The position numbers and the translations under genes are program-made. Positions 43,326 through 52,140 of a DNA stretch of 64,000 bases are shown here, piece after piece. The stretch comes from Paenisporosarcina macmurdoensis. Lineage in GTDB: Bacteria > Bacillota > Bacilli > Bacillales_A > Planococcaceae. The DNA lies in NCBI RefSeq assembly GCF_042658845.1, contig NZ_JBHSRI010000025.1:310001-374000 (forward strand), in the 5' to 3' direction. How positions within the stretch are numbered: position 1 is the stretch's first letter; every line of letters starts with the position of its first letter. The notes under the pieces were generated by a model. It did no database searches. It was given only the letters and a program-made list of their open reading frames with translations, and had not been told where the DNA came from.

Positions 43326-43829
43326 TTATTTAGCGTCAGGGAATATTCGTTGAGTAAGTTCACCAAATTCTTCAAATAATCCTTCAACAGGTTCACCTTG
43401 ATCAACCTTATCACGATATTCGTTCATACGACTGACGAAATCGGGATTTACAGAGACATAAACGTTATCCACGGTGTCGTTTGTCTCTCTTACTTGTTCT
43501 CCTATTTTTTCTTCAATTTGTTCAAGTTCATCTGAACCCTCTGCTATTTCGGATCCATCTGAGTTTTTGTTTAACACAACTGCTACATATGCGTTGTTCT
43601 CTGTAATGATAACGGTGGAGCTATCTACTTCTTCTAATTCATCAATCTTACCCGAAGCTTCATCAGCAAGCTCTAAACTCTCTTAATCTTTTGCTTGAGT
43701 ATCATCTTTTTGCTCGACTTCGTCATTTTTTTCCGTGTTGGTAGCAGTATCATTGTCTTCTCTATTGCCACATCCCGTTAATGCAATAAATAGAAGTGTA
43801 GCTGAAAGTAACATCCATATTTTTTTCAT
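43326..43829 (-). pseudogene. YhcN/YlaJ-type sporulation lipoprotein with an in-frame stop
   Basis: ATG 43829 with AGGAGGAATCG upstream begins a lipoprotein: signal MKKIWMLLSATLLFIALTGC (C20). A TAA at 43685-43683 (codon 49) interrupts the frame, which then continues without a shift through LEEVDSSTVIITENNAYVAV, then NVYVSVNPDFVSRMNEYRD and FEEFGELTQRIF, the YhcN/YlaJ domain. Restart at the TTG at 43577 would lack export signal and half the domain. One base change (for example CAA or GAA to TAA) explains it. Family members are spore-associated lipoproteins. Confidence 0.75.
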
Positions 43830-44320
43830 GATTTTCGATTCCTCCTAGGTTTGGCTGATGTATTAGCATTGTACATAAACATTTATTTTATTCATTTCAT
43901 ATTCAAAAGTATTACTGATTACCCTTGTAGCATTGAATGTTTAAACCGATTATTTGCTGTGTTGACTAGTTATTTTAAAACCCAACTATTTCAATGATTG
44001 CTATTTTTATGATAGAACAATCCATCTTTAAAGACAGTTGAGTCAATTTTATAATTCGTTAAGCAGTCTGGAATTACAATATTCTAAAATCTGATATTGT
44101 GTCGATACCCTTTTGGGGAGGACGCTCTCAGCGGGGGCACACCTGAACACAATTTTTTGACTATAATCGCCGCCTTCCGTTCCAATCAAATGACCGAGAT
44201 TTTTAAGAAATTCAAAGCAATACACTTCAACTATTCGTGTATCATTTATCACAAGCATTTATGAAATTGACTCAGTTATGAGAATAATTAAAATTCTTTT
44301 TAAATTTTTCACAAAAAGTA
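43830..44320. other. intergenic gap without a supported gene
   Basis: A 69-codon minus frame at 44049-44258 has no ribosome site and no recognisable domain. Apart from the promoter of glcB at the right end and that of the YhcN-like gene at the left, I see no structure here. Confidence 0.5.
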
Positions 44321-44349
44321 TTGTGTTGTAATACAATGTAAGATATAGT
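44321..44349 (+). promoter_or_regulatory. glcB promoter
   Basis: -35 TTGTGT (44321-44326), 17-bp spacer, -10 TATAGT (44344-44349). The expected start point lies inside the palindrome at 44353-44364. Confidence 0.6.
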
Positions 44350-44352
44350 AAC

Positions 44353-44364
44353 TGTTATATAACA
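44353..44364. promoter_or_regulatory. TGTTATATAACA operator at glcB
   Basis: A perfect 12-bp palindrome at the predicted transcription start of glcB. The same 12 bp occur at 46885 before aceA. Likely operator of a shared glyoxylate-shunt regulator (inference). Confidence 0.6.
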
Positions 44365-44380
44365 ACTAAGGGGCGATAAA

Positions 44381-46546
44381 GTGATTGAACGTAACGATTT
44401 AAAAATTGCCAATGAATTTTATCGGTTTGTTGAAGACGAAGCTTTACCAGGCAGTAATGTTTCCAATGAGGATTTCTGGAAGGGGTTCAGTCAACTAATT
44501 GTAGATATGGTTCCAAAAAACAGAGACCTGTTAAGGCAAAGAAATCTGCTTCAAGAAAAGATTGATCAGTGGCATGAGCATAATGACTGGTCAGAAAATC
44601 GAGTGGAATATGAAGTGTTTTTAAGAGACATTGGGTACTGGGAACCAACTGAGGAGCCGTTTAACATTACAACTTCAAATGTTGATGATGAAGTTGCCAT
44701 TCAAGCAGGACCTCAGCTAGTCGTGCCAGTTAATAATGCTCGTTATGCACTTAATGCAGCTAATGCCCGATGGGGAAGTTTATATGATGCACTTTATGGA
44801 ACTGATGTAATCGAAGAACAACATGGTGCTGAAAGAGGAACTACTTACAATCCACTAAGAGGCAAGAAAGTTGTTGATTATGCCCGTCATTTTTTAGATC
44901 AAATTGCACCATTAGAAAATGGCTCACACGCTACTTCAACACAATATCGAATTGAACAAAATCAACTTGTCGTTGTTCAAGGAACGAATCAAACCGTTTT
45001 AAGTACTACATCAAAATTTATCGGATTCACTGGAGACCCATCTTCGCCAACTGCGATTCTCCTTCAAAACAATGGGTTGCATGTAGAAATCCAATTTGAT
45101 CGACAACATCCAATTGGCATGACTGATCAAGCAGGAATAAAAGACTTACTAATTGAGTCGGCTATATCGACAATTATGGATTGTGAGGATTCAGTAACTG
45201 CGGTTGATGCAGAAGACAAAGTAATCGTCTATCAAAATTGGCTTGGTTTGATGAACGGAACTCTACAGGCAACATTTAAAAAAGGTCAACGTGAAGTCGT
45301 GCGAACATTAAACACGGATAGAAAGTATCAAACGGTAAGTGGAGGAGAACTGACATTACGTGGTCGTTCGCTGTTGCTTGTACGCAATGTGGGTCACTTA
45401 ATGACATCGAATATGATACTAGATCAGCAGAATCAAGAAGTACCAGAAGGAATCATAGATACAGTCATGACGAGTTTACTTGCAAAGCATGACCTCTTAG
45501 GAAAAGGCGATATACGCAACTCTGAAAAGGGTTCTGTGTATATTGTGAAACCCAAAATGCATGGATCAGCTGAAGTAGCATTTGCCAATGAACTGTTTAA
45601 TCGAGTGGAAGATTTACTTGGGCTAGAACGCTATACGTTAAAAATTGGGGTTATGGATGAAGAGCGAAGAACTTCTCTTAATCTTGAAAACTGTATCCGT
45701 GAAGTAAAAAACCGAATTGTTTTTATTAATACAGGCTTTTTGGATCGAACGGGTGACGAAATTCATACCTCAATGCTAGCGGGTCCTGTCATTCGGAAAA
45801 ATGAAATGAAAGATTCAAAATGGCTACAAGCTTATGAAAAATCAAATGTTGATACAGGATTAAATTGTGGTCTACCAGGTCGTGCCCAAATTGGTAAAGG
45901 GATGTGGGCAATGCCTGATCGTATGAAGGATATGATGGAGCAAAAAGTGGGCCATTTGAAAGCTGGAGGAAATACAGCATGGGTACCATCCCCAACGGCA
46001 GCAACTTTGCATGCTCTGCATTATCATCAAGTGTCAGTAACAGCAGTTCAAGAAATCTTGAAGCAGGAGACTCTAGACAGAAATGCGGACATCTTAACAT
46101 TACCAATATCCACTGAAAAATGGTCTGCAAATGATATCCAACGAGAGCTCGACAATAATGCACAAGGGTTACTAGGATATGTGGTTCGGTGGGTTGAGCA
46201 TGGTATAGGTTGTTCAAAAGTGCCTGATATTCATAATGTAGGGTTAATGGAAGATCGGGCTACGTTGCGGATTTCAAGCCAGCATATGACAAATTGGCTT
46301 CACCACGGGATTTGCACAGACAATCAACTACTGGAAACGTTAAAGAAAATGGCCAAAGTCGTGGATGAACAAAACAGTGAAGATCCATTATATCAACCTA
46401 TGTCTTCAGATTTTGATCGCTCGATTGCTTTCCAAGCAGCTTGTGAACTTATTTTTCAAGGTAAAAACCAACCAAATGGTTACACTGAGCCTATTTTACA
46501 TCGTCGTCGTCAAGAGTTTAAGAATCGCTTGTATGCAAAAAATTAG
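44381..46546 (+). CDS. glcB: malate synthase G
   Basis: A 721-residue enzyme condensing glyoxylate and acetyl-CoA to malate. It is the long G isoform (about 720 residues, with the inserted beta domain) rather than the ~530-residue A form. Seen: TIMDCEDSVTAVDAEDKV (Asp/Glu around the Mg site), NCGLPGRAQIGKGMWAMPDRM, AGGNTAWVPSPTAATLHALHYH and the C-terminal GIGCSKVPDIHNVGLMEDRATLRISSQH block. GTG 44381 follows AAGGGGCG. Works with aceA downstream. Confidence 0.94.
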   Translation: MIERNDLKIANEFYRFVEDEALPGSNVSNEDFWKGFSQLIVDMVPKNRDLLRQRNLLQEKIDQWHEHNDWSENRVEYEVFLRDIGYWEPTEEPFNITTSNVDDEVAIQAGPQLVVPVNNARYALNAANARWGSLYDALYGTDVIEEQHGAERGTTYNPLRGKKVVDYARHFLDQIAPLENGSHATSTQYRIEQNQLVVVQGTNQTVLSTTSKFIGFTGDPSSPTAILLQNNGLHVEIQFDRQHPIGMTDQAGIKDLLIESAISTIMDCEDSVTAVDAEDKVIVYQNWLGLMNGTLQATFKKGQREVVRTLNTDRKYQTVSGGELTLRGRSLLLVRNVGHLMTSNMILDQQNQEVPEGIIDTVMTSLLAKHDLLGKGDIRNSEKGSVYIVKPKMHGSAEVAFANELFNRVEDLLGLERYTLKIGVMDEERRTSLNLENCIREVKNRIVFINTGFLDRTGDEIHTSMLAGPVIRKNEMKDSKWLQAYEKSNVDTGLNCGLPGRAQIGKGMWAMPDRMKDMMEQKVGHLKAGGNTAWVPSPTAATLHALHYHQVSVTAVQEILKQETLDRNADILTLPISTEKWSANDIQRELDNNAQGLLGYVVRWVEHGIGCSKVPDIHNVGLMEDRATLRISSQHMTNWLHHGICTDNQLLETLKKMAKVVDEQNSEDPLYQPMSSDFDRSIAFQAACELIFQGKNQPNGYTEPILHRRRQEFKNRLYAKN

Positions 46547-46609
46547 ACCATGGCTTTTGTAAGAAGTTGTTGTTTAACATCAATTTGCGCTAGCAACTCG
46601 TTCCATATG

Positions 46610-46647
46610 AGCCAACAAGTATGAAAACTACATTCTTGTTGGTGTCG
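46610..46647 (+). terminator. weak hairpin after glcB
   Basis: Arms CCAACAAG and CTTGTTGG about 65-95 nt after the glcB stop, without a strong T-run; a partial terminator at best. Confidence 0.35.
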
Positions 46648-46709
46648 AGCATCAACAGCATTCTATAACGTGGCTTAATAAAAAAAAACAAAAAAATGGA
46701 GGGATTTAC

Positions 46710-46868
46710 ATGCAGGAGAAAAAAAGAGAATTCAATTCAAAAGATGATTCACAAGGAGTGTTTTTCAATTCGAAGAGTGACATAAGACTACTGAATACAT
46801 GTCTAACATGCGGGCAAGATTTTACTAGTTTCAAAGAGTGCATTCAGTGTTGTGCAGATATCGATTAA
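46710..46868 (+). CDS. 52-residue Cys-rich micro-protein between glcB and aceA
   Basis: ATG 46710, 7 nt after TGGAGGG, encodes a charged N-terminal half and a C-terminal cysteine cluster, CLTCGQDFTSFKECIQCC, of zinc-ribbon/knuckle type (CxxC...CxxCC). It ends 17 nt before the palindrome in the aceA promoter. Absent from the long-ORF set because it is short. Not recognised; its place between the two glyoxylate-shunt genes suggests co-expression with glcB. Confidence 0.55.
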   Translation: MQEKKREFNSKDDSQGVFFNSKSDIRLLNTCLTCGQDFTSFKECIQCCADID

Positions 46869-46884
46869 ATTTTTTTGGTCTATC

Positions 46885-46896
46885 TGTTATATAACA
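46885..46896. promoter_or_regulatory. TGTTATATAACA operator at aceA
   Basis: The same perfect 12-bp palindrome as upstream of glcB (here extended to CTGTTATATAACAG). It lies just before a -10 box TATAAT (46901-46906), between it and a poor -35 (TTGGTC), a position suited to repression. Confidence 0.6.
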
Positions 46897-46951
46897 GGAG
46901 TATAATGTGTATGTGTATTAATACAATAAAATTAAAGGGGAGATTGAAAAA

Positions 46952-48259
46952 ATGGGAAATCGCAAACAGCAAGCTGAAGCATTAACGAAAAGTTGGAGTG
47001 AGGATCGTTGGAATGGTGTAGAACGACCGTATACAGCTGAAGAGGTTATCAAATTAAGAGGTTCAATCGTAGTTGAACAAACACTGGCTACTTTAGGTGC
47101 TAACAGACTATGGGTTCTTGTGAATACAGAAGACTATGTAAATGCACTTGGCGCACTGACTGGAAATCAAGCGATGCAACAAGTAAAAGCGGGATTAAAA
47201 GCCATTTACTTGAGTGGTTGGCAAGTAGCTGCAGATGCCAATCTTTCAGGGCATATGTATCCAGACCAAAGCTTATATCCAAGCAATAGCGTACCACAAG
47301 TGGTGAAACGAATTAATCAAACATTGCAACGTGCTGATCAAATTCAGCAAGCGGAGGGTAAGGGCGATACATATTGGTATGCCCCCATTGTAGCGGATAT
47401 GGAAGCTGGGTTTGGTGGAACACTGAATGTATTTGAATTAACTAAAGCGATGATTGAAGCGGGAGCAGGTGGAGTGCATTTAGAAGACCAACTTTCCTCT
47501 GAAAAGAAATGTGGTCACCTAGGAGGCAAAGTATTACTTCCTACTCAAACTGCCATCCGCAATCTGATTGCTGCAAGATTAGCAGCTGACGTAATGGGTG
47601 TACCAACCGTAATTATTGCGCGTACAGATGCAAATGCAGCTAATCTAATTACGAGCGATGTGGATCCATATGATCATTCATTTATTACAGGGCAACGCAC
47701 GCCAGAAGGTTTCTATCATACGAATGACGGCATCGATCAAGCTATCTCTCGAGGTTTAGCTTATGCACCTTATGCCGACTTGATTTGGTGTGAAACGTCT
47801 GAACCGAATATTGATGAAGCTAGAAAATTTGCTGAAGCCATTCATGCGAAATTCCCTGGCAAACTGCTTGCATATAACTGCTCACCTTCATTCAATTGGA
47901 AAAAGAAACTGGATGAAGAAACAATTGCAAGCTTCCAACAAGAGCTTGGGAAGATGGGCTACAAATTCCAATTCGTTACACTTGCTGGCTTCCATGTATT
48001 GAATTACGGGATGTTCGAACTTGCGAAAGGCTATAAAGAACGTGGCATGGCAGCCTATTCTGAGTTACAAGAAGCGGAGTTCGCAGCTGAACAAGATGGC
48101 TATACAGCCACCCGACATCAGCGTGAGGTCGGAACTGGTTACTTCGATGAAGTTTCACTCGTTATTTCAGGTGGAACATCGTCTACAACAGCCTTGTCTG
48201 GATCAACGGAAGCGGAACAGTTTCAACAAGTGGAAGTAGCAGCAACAGAAGCTAAATGA
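46952..48259 (+). CDS. aceA: isocitrate lyase
   Basis: A 435-residue enzyme cleaving isocitrate to succinate and glyoxylate. Catalytic signature KKCGHLGGK with C187, PIVADMEAGFGG Mg-binding loop, IARTDANAANLITSDVD, and TLAGFHVLNYGMFELAKGY. Same strand as glcB, with its own promoter. ATG 46952 with AAAGGGGAG. Confidence 0.95.
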   Translation: MGNRKQQAEALTKSWSEDRWNGVERPYTAEEVIKLRGSIVVEQTLATLGANRLWVLVNTEDYVNALGALTGNQAMQQVKAGLKAIYLSGWQVAADANLSGHMYPDQSLYPSNSVPQVVKRINQTLQRADQIQQAEGKGDTYWYAPIVADMEAGFGGTLNVFELTKAMIEAGAGGVHLEDQLSSEKKCGHLGGKVLLPTQTAIRNLIAARLAADVMGVPTVIIARTDANAANLITSDVDPYDHSFITGQRTPEGFYHTNDGIDQAISRGLAYAPYADLIWCETSEPNIDEARKFAEAIHAKFPGKLLAYNCSPSFNWKKKLDEETIASFQQELGKMGYKFQFVTLAGFHVLNYGMFELAKGYKERGMAAYSELQEAEFAAEQDGYTATRHQREVGTGYFDEVSLVISGGTSSTTALSGSTEAEQFQQVEVAATEAK

Positions 48260-48277
48260 AAGCTAAATTAGACTATG

Positions 48278-48314
48278 ACAAAACCCAGTGGCACTTAGCC
48301 ACTGGGTTTGTTTT
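48278..48314. terminator. terminator between aceA and the amino-acid importer
   Basis: Arms ACAAAACCCAGTGGC and GCCACTGGGTTTGT, T-runs on both strands; serves two convergent transcripts. Confidence 0.85.
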
Positions 48315-48318
48315 CGAA

Positions 48319-49041
48319 TTATAATATTTTATCCAGAAAGTCTTTTGCTCGAGCCGTTTTAGGGTTACTAAAGAATTCAGCTGGTTTGCCTTCTTCTAGT
48401 AAAACGCCATGATCGAGAAATAGGATGCGGTCTGCAACTTCACGTGCAAAGCCCATTTCGTGTGTTACCACGACCATTGTCATCCCTGACTTTGCAAGGT
48501 CTTTCATAACGTCCAATACTTCTTTTACCATTTCGGGATCTAAGGCAGACGTTGGTTCATCAAAAAGCATAAGCTCTGGTTCCATCGCAAGAGCACGAGC
48601 AATCGCGACACGTTGCTTTTGGCCTCCAGAAAGGCTATTTGGAAAGGCCGTTTCTTTCTCCGATAAACCTACTCTTTTTAGCAATTCGCGAGCTTTTTCC
48701 ACGGCAACTTGTTTATTGACGCCTTTAGCTTTCATGGGTGCATATGTTAGGTTTTCAATAACCGTTAAATGAGGGAACAAGTGAAAATGCTGAAACACCA
48801 TGCCAATGCGTTGACGCATTTTGTTTACAGGTGTTTTTGAATCGGTTAAGTCCTGATTATCAATCACAATCTTTCCAGACGTCGGAGTTTCCAACATATT
48901 TATGCAGCGAAGAAATGTAGATTTTCCTGAGCCTGAAGGACCAATGATAGAAACGACTTCTCCCTTTGCAATTACTGTAGAAATATTACATAACACTTCG
49001 TTTTTGCCGAATTTCTTGGTGAGATGTTCAACTTTGATCAC
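48319..49041 (-). CDS. artR: polar amino acid ABC transporter ATPase (ArtR/GlnQ type)
   Basis: A 240-residue ATPase of the polar amino acid family. Walker A GPSGSGKST (34-42), signature LSGGQKQR, Walker B LMLFDEPTSALD, and the D-loop/H-loop VVVTHEMGFA. Third gene of a binding protein-permease-ATPase operon, overlapping the permease by 14 nt. Length equals B. subtilis ArtR. Confidence 0.9.
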   Translation of the reverse strand: MIKVEHLTKKFGKNEVLCNISTVIAKGEVVSIIGPSGSGKSTFLRCINMLETPTSGKIVIDNQDLTDSKTPVNKMRQRIGMVFQHFHLFPHLTVIENLTYAPMKAKGVNKQVAVEKARELLKRVGLSEKETAFPNSLSGGQKQRVAIARALAMEPELMLFDEPTSALDPEMVKEVLDVMKDLAKSGMTMVVVTHEMGFAREVADRILFLDHGVLLEEGKPAEFFSNPKTARAKDFLDKIL

Positions 49042-49693
49042 TAACCTTCAACCTCCTTTCAAGCACTTTTCCAATCGTTGAAAGACCGAAAACCATTACC
49101 CAGTAAATCAAACCGACGAAAAGCAATGGTTCGAAATTCCGATAAATATCCGCACCGACCACTTGTGCACGACGCATTAAATCTAACACGGAGATGGTAG
49201 AAACAAGTGCCGATTCTTTTGTTAGTGTAATGACTTCATTCATAAGTGCTGGGAGAATATTTTTCAAAGCTTGCGGTAAAATGATGTCTTTCATCATTTG
49301 TCTATAAGGAACACCTAATGCCATGGCAGCTTCCGTTTGTCCTTTATCCACAGCTTGAATTCCAGCGCGAATAATTTCAGAAATGTATGCTGCTGAATTC
49401 AAACCAAAAGCGAGAACCGCTGATAAGAATGGTGAAATATCATAGCCGGTCAGCTGAGGGATGGCAAAGTAGAATGTCATTAACTGAAGAATTAATGGCG
49501 TTCCGCGAAAAATGGAAGTATAAGCAATAGCAAACCAATTTAATATCTTTATATTACCGATTTTAAACAGGGCCAAAACAGTTCCTAAAATAAATCCAAC
49601 GATTAATGCAACTCCAACAAATTTTAACGTAACCCAAATTCCTTCTAACATAAAAGGAATATAAGGCGTGATTTGACCAAAGTCTAAATTCAA
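49028..49693 (-). CDS. artQ: polar amino acid ABC transporter permease (ArtQ type)
   Basis: A 221-residue HisMQ-type permease with about five membrane segments. Motif EAAMALGVPYRQMMKDIILP QALKNILPALMNE is the ATPase-contact loop; the N-terminal MLEGIWVTLKFVGVALIVG is typical. It homodimerises in the membrane. Starts 60 nt after the binding protein gene. Confidence 0.88.
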   Translation of the reverse strand: MNLDFGQITPYIPFMLEGIWVTLKFVGVALIVGFILGTVLALFKIGNIKILNWFAIAYTSIFRGTPLILQLMTFYFAIPQLTGYDISPFLSAVLAFGLNSAAYISEIIRAGIQAVDKGQTEAAMALGVPYRQMMKDIILPQALKNILPALMNEVITLTKESALVSTISVLDLMRRAQVVGADIYRNFEPLLFVGLIYWVMVFGLSTIGKVLERRLKVSDQS

Positions 49694-49753
49694 ACCTTAC
49701 ACCTCATTTCATTTTTATATTCACAGTCATTCATTCGAAAAACGTGTGACTTC

Positions 49754-50536
49754 CTATTCTTCCGATAACCACTTGTCTTTTAGTTCTTGAAGTTTTCCAC
49801 TTTCTTCTGCTTTTTTCAGGACAGCATTTACTTCTTCTACCAAATCACTGCCTTTAGGGAAAGCGATCCCCATTCCTGGTGAGCTAGAAGTCGGATCATC
49901 AAACCCGGCAAGATCTTGTTCAGCCATATATCCTTGTGCTACAGCTTTATCCATATAGGCAGCATCAATGCGGTTAGACAATAACTCTTGGATTAAAACG
50001 TTCGCGTTATCAACAGCTTTAATTTCAAAATCAACTGTATCTGCTTTGATTTTTTTCGCACCGTCTTCTTGAATTGTACCAAGCTGAACCCCAAGCGTTG
50101 TGCCTTCTAAGTCTTCAATAGTTTGAAGTTTTGAATCTTTTAATGTAATGAACATTTCCCCAGAGTGGTTATATTCAGTTGAGAAGTCGACGTTTTCTTT
50201 ACGTTTATCGGTAGCGGACATTCCGGAAAGAACCATATCAACACGATCATTTTGCAATGCGCCAATCAACCCATCAAACTTCATGTCTTGAATTTTAAGT
50301 TCATATCCTAACTCATCGGCAATGTAGTTAGCTAAGTCAATATCAAAGCCTTCAAATTCGCCAGCCGTGTCCCTTGATTCAAATGGAGGAAAATCTGCTG
50401 AAGTTGCCATTTCTAACACTTTTTTATCCTCAGTGTCTGCTGTTTCTTTATCTGTGTTTTTCGCTGAATCATCTCCACATGCAGCAAGTAACATTGTTCC
50501 TAAAGCAAGTGAACCAATTAAATTCCATTTTTTCAT
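49754..50536 (-). CDS. artP: amino-acid-binding lipoprotein (ArtP type)
   Basis: A 260-residue binding protein anchored at lipobox LLAAC (C20). SADFPPFESRDTAGEFEGFD IDLANYIADELG, the DMVLSGMSATDKR hinge and ERLGTIQEDGAKK-like VQLGTIQEDGAKK are SBP family 3 features. Closest in pattern to the B. subtilis arginine binder ArtP (YqiX), so arginine or another cationic amino acid is likely but unproven. ATG 50536 with AGGAGGAATT. Confidence 0.82.
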   Translation of the reverse strand: MKKWNLIGSLALGTMLLAACGDDSAKNTDKETADTEDKKVLEMATSADFPPFESRDTAGEFEGFDIDLANYIADELGYELKIQDMKFDGLIGALQNDRVDMVLSGMSATDKRKENVDFSTEYNHSGEMFITLKDSKLQTIEDLEGTTLGVQLGTIQEDGAKKIKADTVDFEIKAVDNANVLIQELLSNRIDAAYMDKAVAQGYMAEQDLAGFDDPTSSSPGMGIAFPKGSDLVEEVNAVLKKAEESGKLQELKDKWLSEE

Positions 50537-50883
50537 AATGTATAATTCCTCCTATATGTGTATGTTTATGCGTTAAAATGAGTGTATCATGATATTTATA
50601 AGCTGTGAAGCATTTTTATACAAAAATATAAAAGTTTTATTTTTCTGAATTGTTTTGTGTTTTTGTACATATAAAGTAGTTTATAGAGGTGAAGGAGGGG
50701 GATTACTATTTACATTACTTTTTGTTTAGCAAGAGGAATTGCATGTTTATGCGATTATTTATGTATACTTATAAGATCTAAGCAATTTTATATTATTTTT
50801 AAACCCGTGGGGGTATAATGTTGGAAGGGAAATATTCCGCGATTTGATTAGTGTTGAGACTTAAAACAAAAATAGTAAACTAC
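50537..50883. other. divergent promoter region, artP / rhodanese gene
   Basis: No gene found. The stretch is strongly A+T rich and must hold the artP promoter (minus) and that of the rhodanese gene (plus). I see no clear ArgR/AhrC box, T-box or hairpin. Confidence 0.5.
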
Positions 50884-50900
50884 AGGAGTTGGCAGAGTAT

Positions 50901-51263
50901 ATGAAAAAGTTATTGGGATTGCTAGTGATCGCCATGTTGGTACTGACTGCATGCGGATCAGAAGAAAGTTACGAAACAATAGATATAGATGATGTACAAA
51001 CGAAAATGGATGAAGGATATAAGGTTCTTGATGTACGTGAGCCTTCTGAATTTGAAGCGGGACATATTCCAGGAGCAGCTAACAAGCCCTTGTCTGATTT
51101 ACAACAAGGAAACTTCGAAGGATTGAATACCGACGAGAAATACATTGTCATTTGTCAGAGTGGAAACCGTTCGAAACAAGCTAGTGACATTTTATTTGAA
51201 GAAAAACACACTATAGTCAATGTATCTCAAGGTATGTCTTCATGGACAGGAGAAATTGAATAA
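50901..51263 (+). CDS. rhodanese-domain lipoprotein
   Basis: A 120-residue exported rhodanese. The signal peptide ends in lipobox LTAC (C18); the rhodanese domain has LDVREPSEFEAGHIPGAANK and the active-site loop CQSGNRS with catalytic C85. It would act on sulfane sulfur at the outer membrane face. ATG 50901 is used; the TTG at 50889 abuts AGGAG directly. A peroxiredoxin follows on the same strand after 120 bp. Confidence 0.85.
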   Translation: MKKLLGLLVIAMLVLTACGSEESYETIDIDDVQTKMDEGYKVLDVREPSEFEAGHIPGAANKPLSDLQQGNFEGLNTDEKYIVICQSGNRSKQASDILFEEKHTIVNVSQGMSSWTGEIE

Positions 51264-51362
51264 AGCATTTTCCGATTTACAGTTTAACCCTTTTCCTTTT
51301 TAGAAAATGTGAACAGCACGGAACCGTAACCATGAGCATATACATGAGAAGGAGTGCAATTC

Positions 51363-51389
51363 ATGTATAGGGAGGAAAGAGAAGGTTGA
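51363..51389 (+). CDS. 8-codon leader ORF overlapping the peroxiredoxin start
   Basis: ATG 51363, 8 nt after AGGAG, reads MYREEREG and stops at TGA 51387-51389, which overlaps the TTG start of the peroxiredoxin by two bases (TTGA). Such an arrangement would couple translation of the peroxiredoxin to the leader. Alternatively it is the remnant of an original N-terminus. Confidence 0.4.
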   Translation: MYREEREG

Positions 51390-52054
51390 AACAATCAGGT
51401 TGTCCACCTCTTTTAGGCGAACGGTTTCCCAGTGTAGAGGTTGATACTACATTAGGGAAAAAGAAGTTACCAGATGATTACGCCGGGAAATGGGTTGTGT
51501 TATTTTCACATCCAGGCGATTTCACACCGGTTTGCACAACCGAGTTTATTGCGTTTCAAAATAAAATAGAAGAATTTAAAGGGCTGAACACAGAGTTGAT
51601 TGGGTTATCACTCGATGATGTCTTTGCTCATATGAAATGGATAGAATGGATTAGGGATCATTTCAATGTATCAATCACATTTCCCATTATTGCTGATCAA
51701 CTTGGAAAAGTTGCCCTACAATTAGGCATGGTTTCACCTGAACTGGGATCTTCAACAGTCAGGACAGTATTCATATTAAATCCGAACGGCGTTATTGCAT
51801 TAACGCTAAATTATCCTCCATCTGTTGGTAGAAATATCGATGAAATCCTGAGGGTTTTGAGTGCCCTCCAAGTTAGTGTGAAAAACAGTGTAGCAACGCC
51901 AGTAAACTGGCCGAATAATGAATATTTAGGTGATCAAGTCATCATTCCACCACCAAGAGATGTCATGGCAGCACAAAAACGTATGGAAGAAGCGGAACAA
52001 GGCGATGTGCAATGCTTAGACTGGTGGTTTTGTTATAAATCATTGGAGAAATAG
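51386..52054 (+). CDS. Prx6-type peroxiredoxin
   Basis: A 222-residue peroxidase of the Prx6 subfamily, reducing H2O2 and alkyl hydroperoxides in the cytoplasm. Peroxidatic C50 lies in SHPGDFTPVCTTEF; the long Prx6 C-terminal extension is present (INLTYPPSVGRN-like LNYPPSVGRN, then VIIPPPRD) and ends with C210 and C216 in CLDWWFC, so more than one Cys is available for resolution. TTG 51386 follows GGAGGAAAGAGAAGG. It may pair functionally with the upstream rhodanese in redox defence (inference). Confidence 0.88.
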   Translation: MKQSGCPPLLGERFPSVEVDTTLGKKKLPDDYAGKWVVLFSHPGDFTPVCTTEFIAFQNKIEEFKGLNTELIGLSLDDVFAHMKWIEWIRDHFNVSITFPIIADQLGKVALQLGMVSPELGSSTVRTVFILNPNGVIALTLNYPPSVGRNIDEILRVLSALQVSVKNSVATPVNWPNNEYLGDQVIIPPPRDVMAAQKRMEEAEQGDVQCLDWWFCYKSLEK

Positions 52055-52064
52055 CTCATCACGC

Positions 52065-52114
52065 AAAAAGCAGCATACTAGTAGAAGAAAATTCTACTCA
52101 CAATGCTGCTTTTT
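52065..52114 (+). terminator. terminator after the peroxiredoxin gene
   Basis: Two-part stem: outer AAAAAGCAGCAT/ATGCTGCTTTTT and inner AGTAGAA/TTCTACT. Confidence 0.85.
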
Positions 52115-52140
52115 ACTGCGTTCATTTAGGAGGTAAATGG

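Noticed and set aside
44049..44258. 69-codon minus-strand ORF upstream of glcB
   Set aside because: No ribosome site, no family resemblance, unusual composition; treated as chance.
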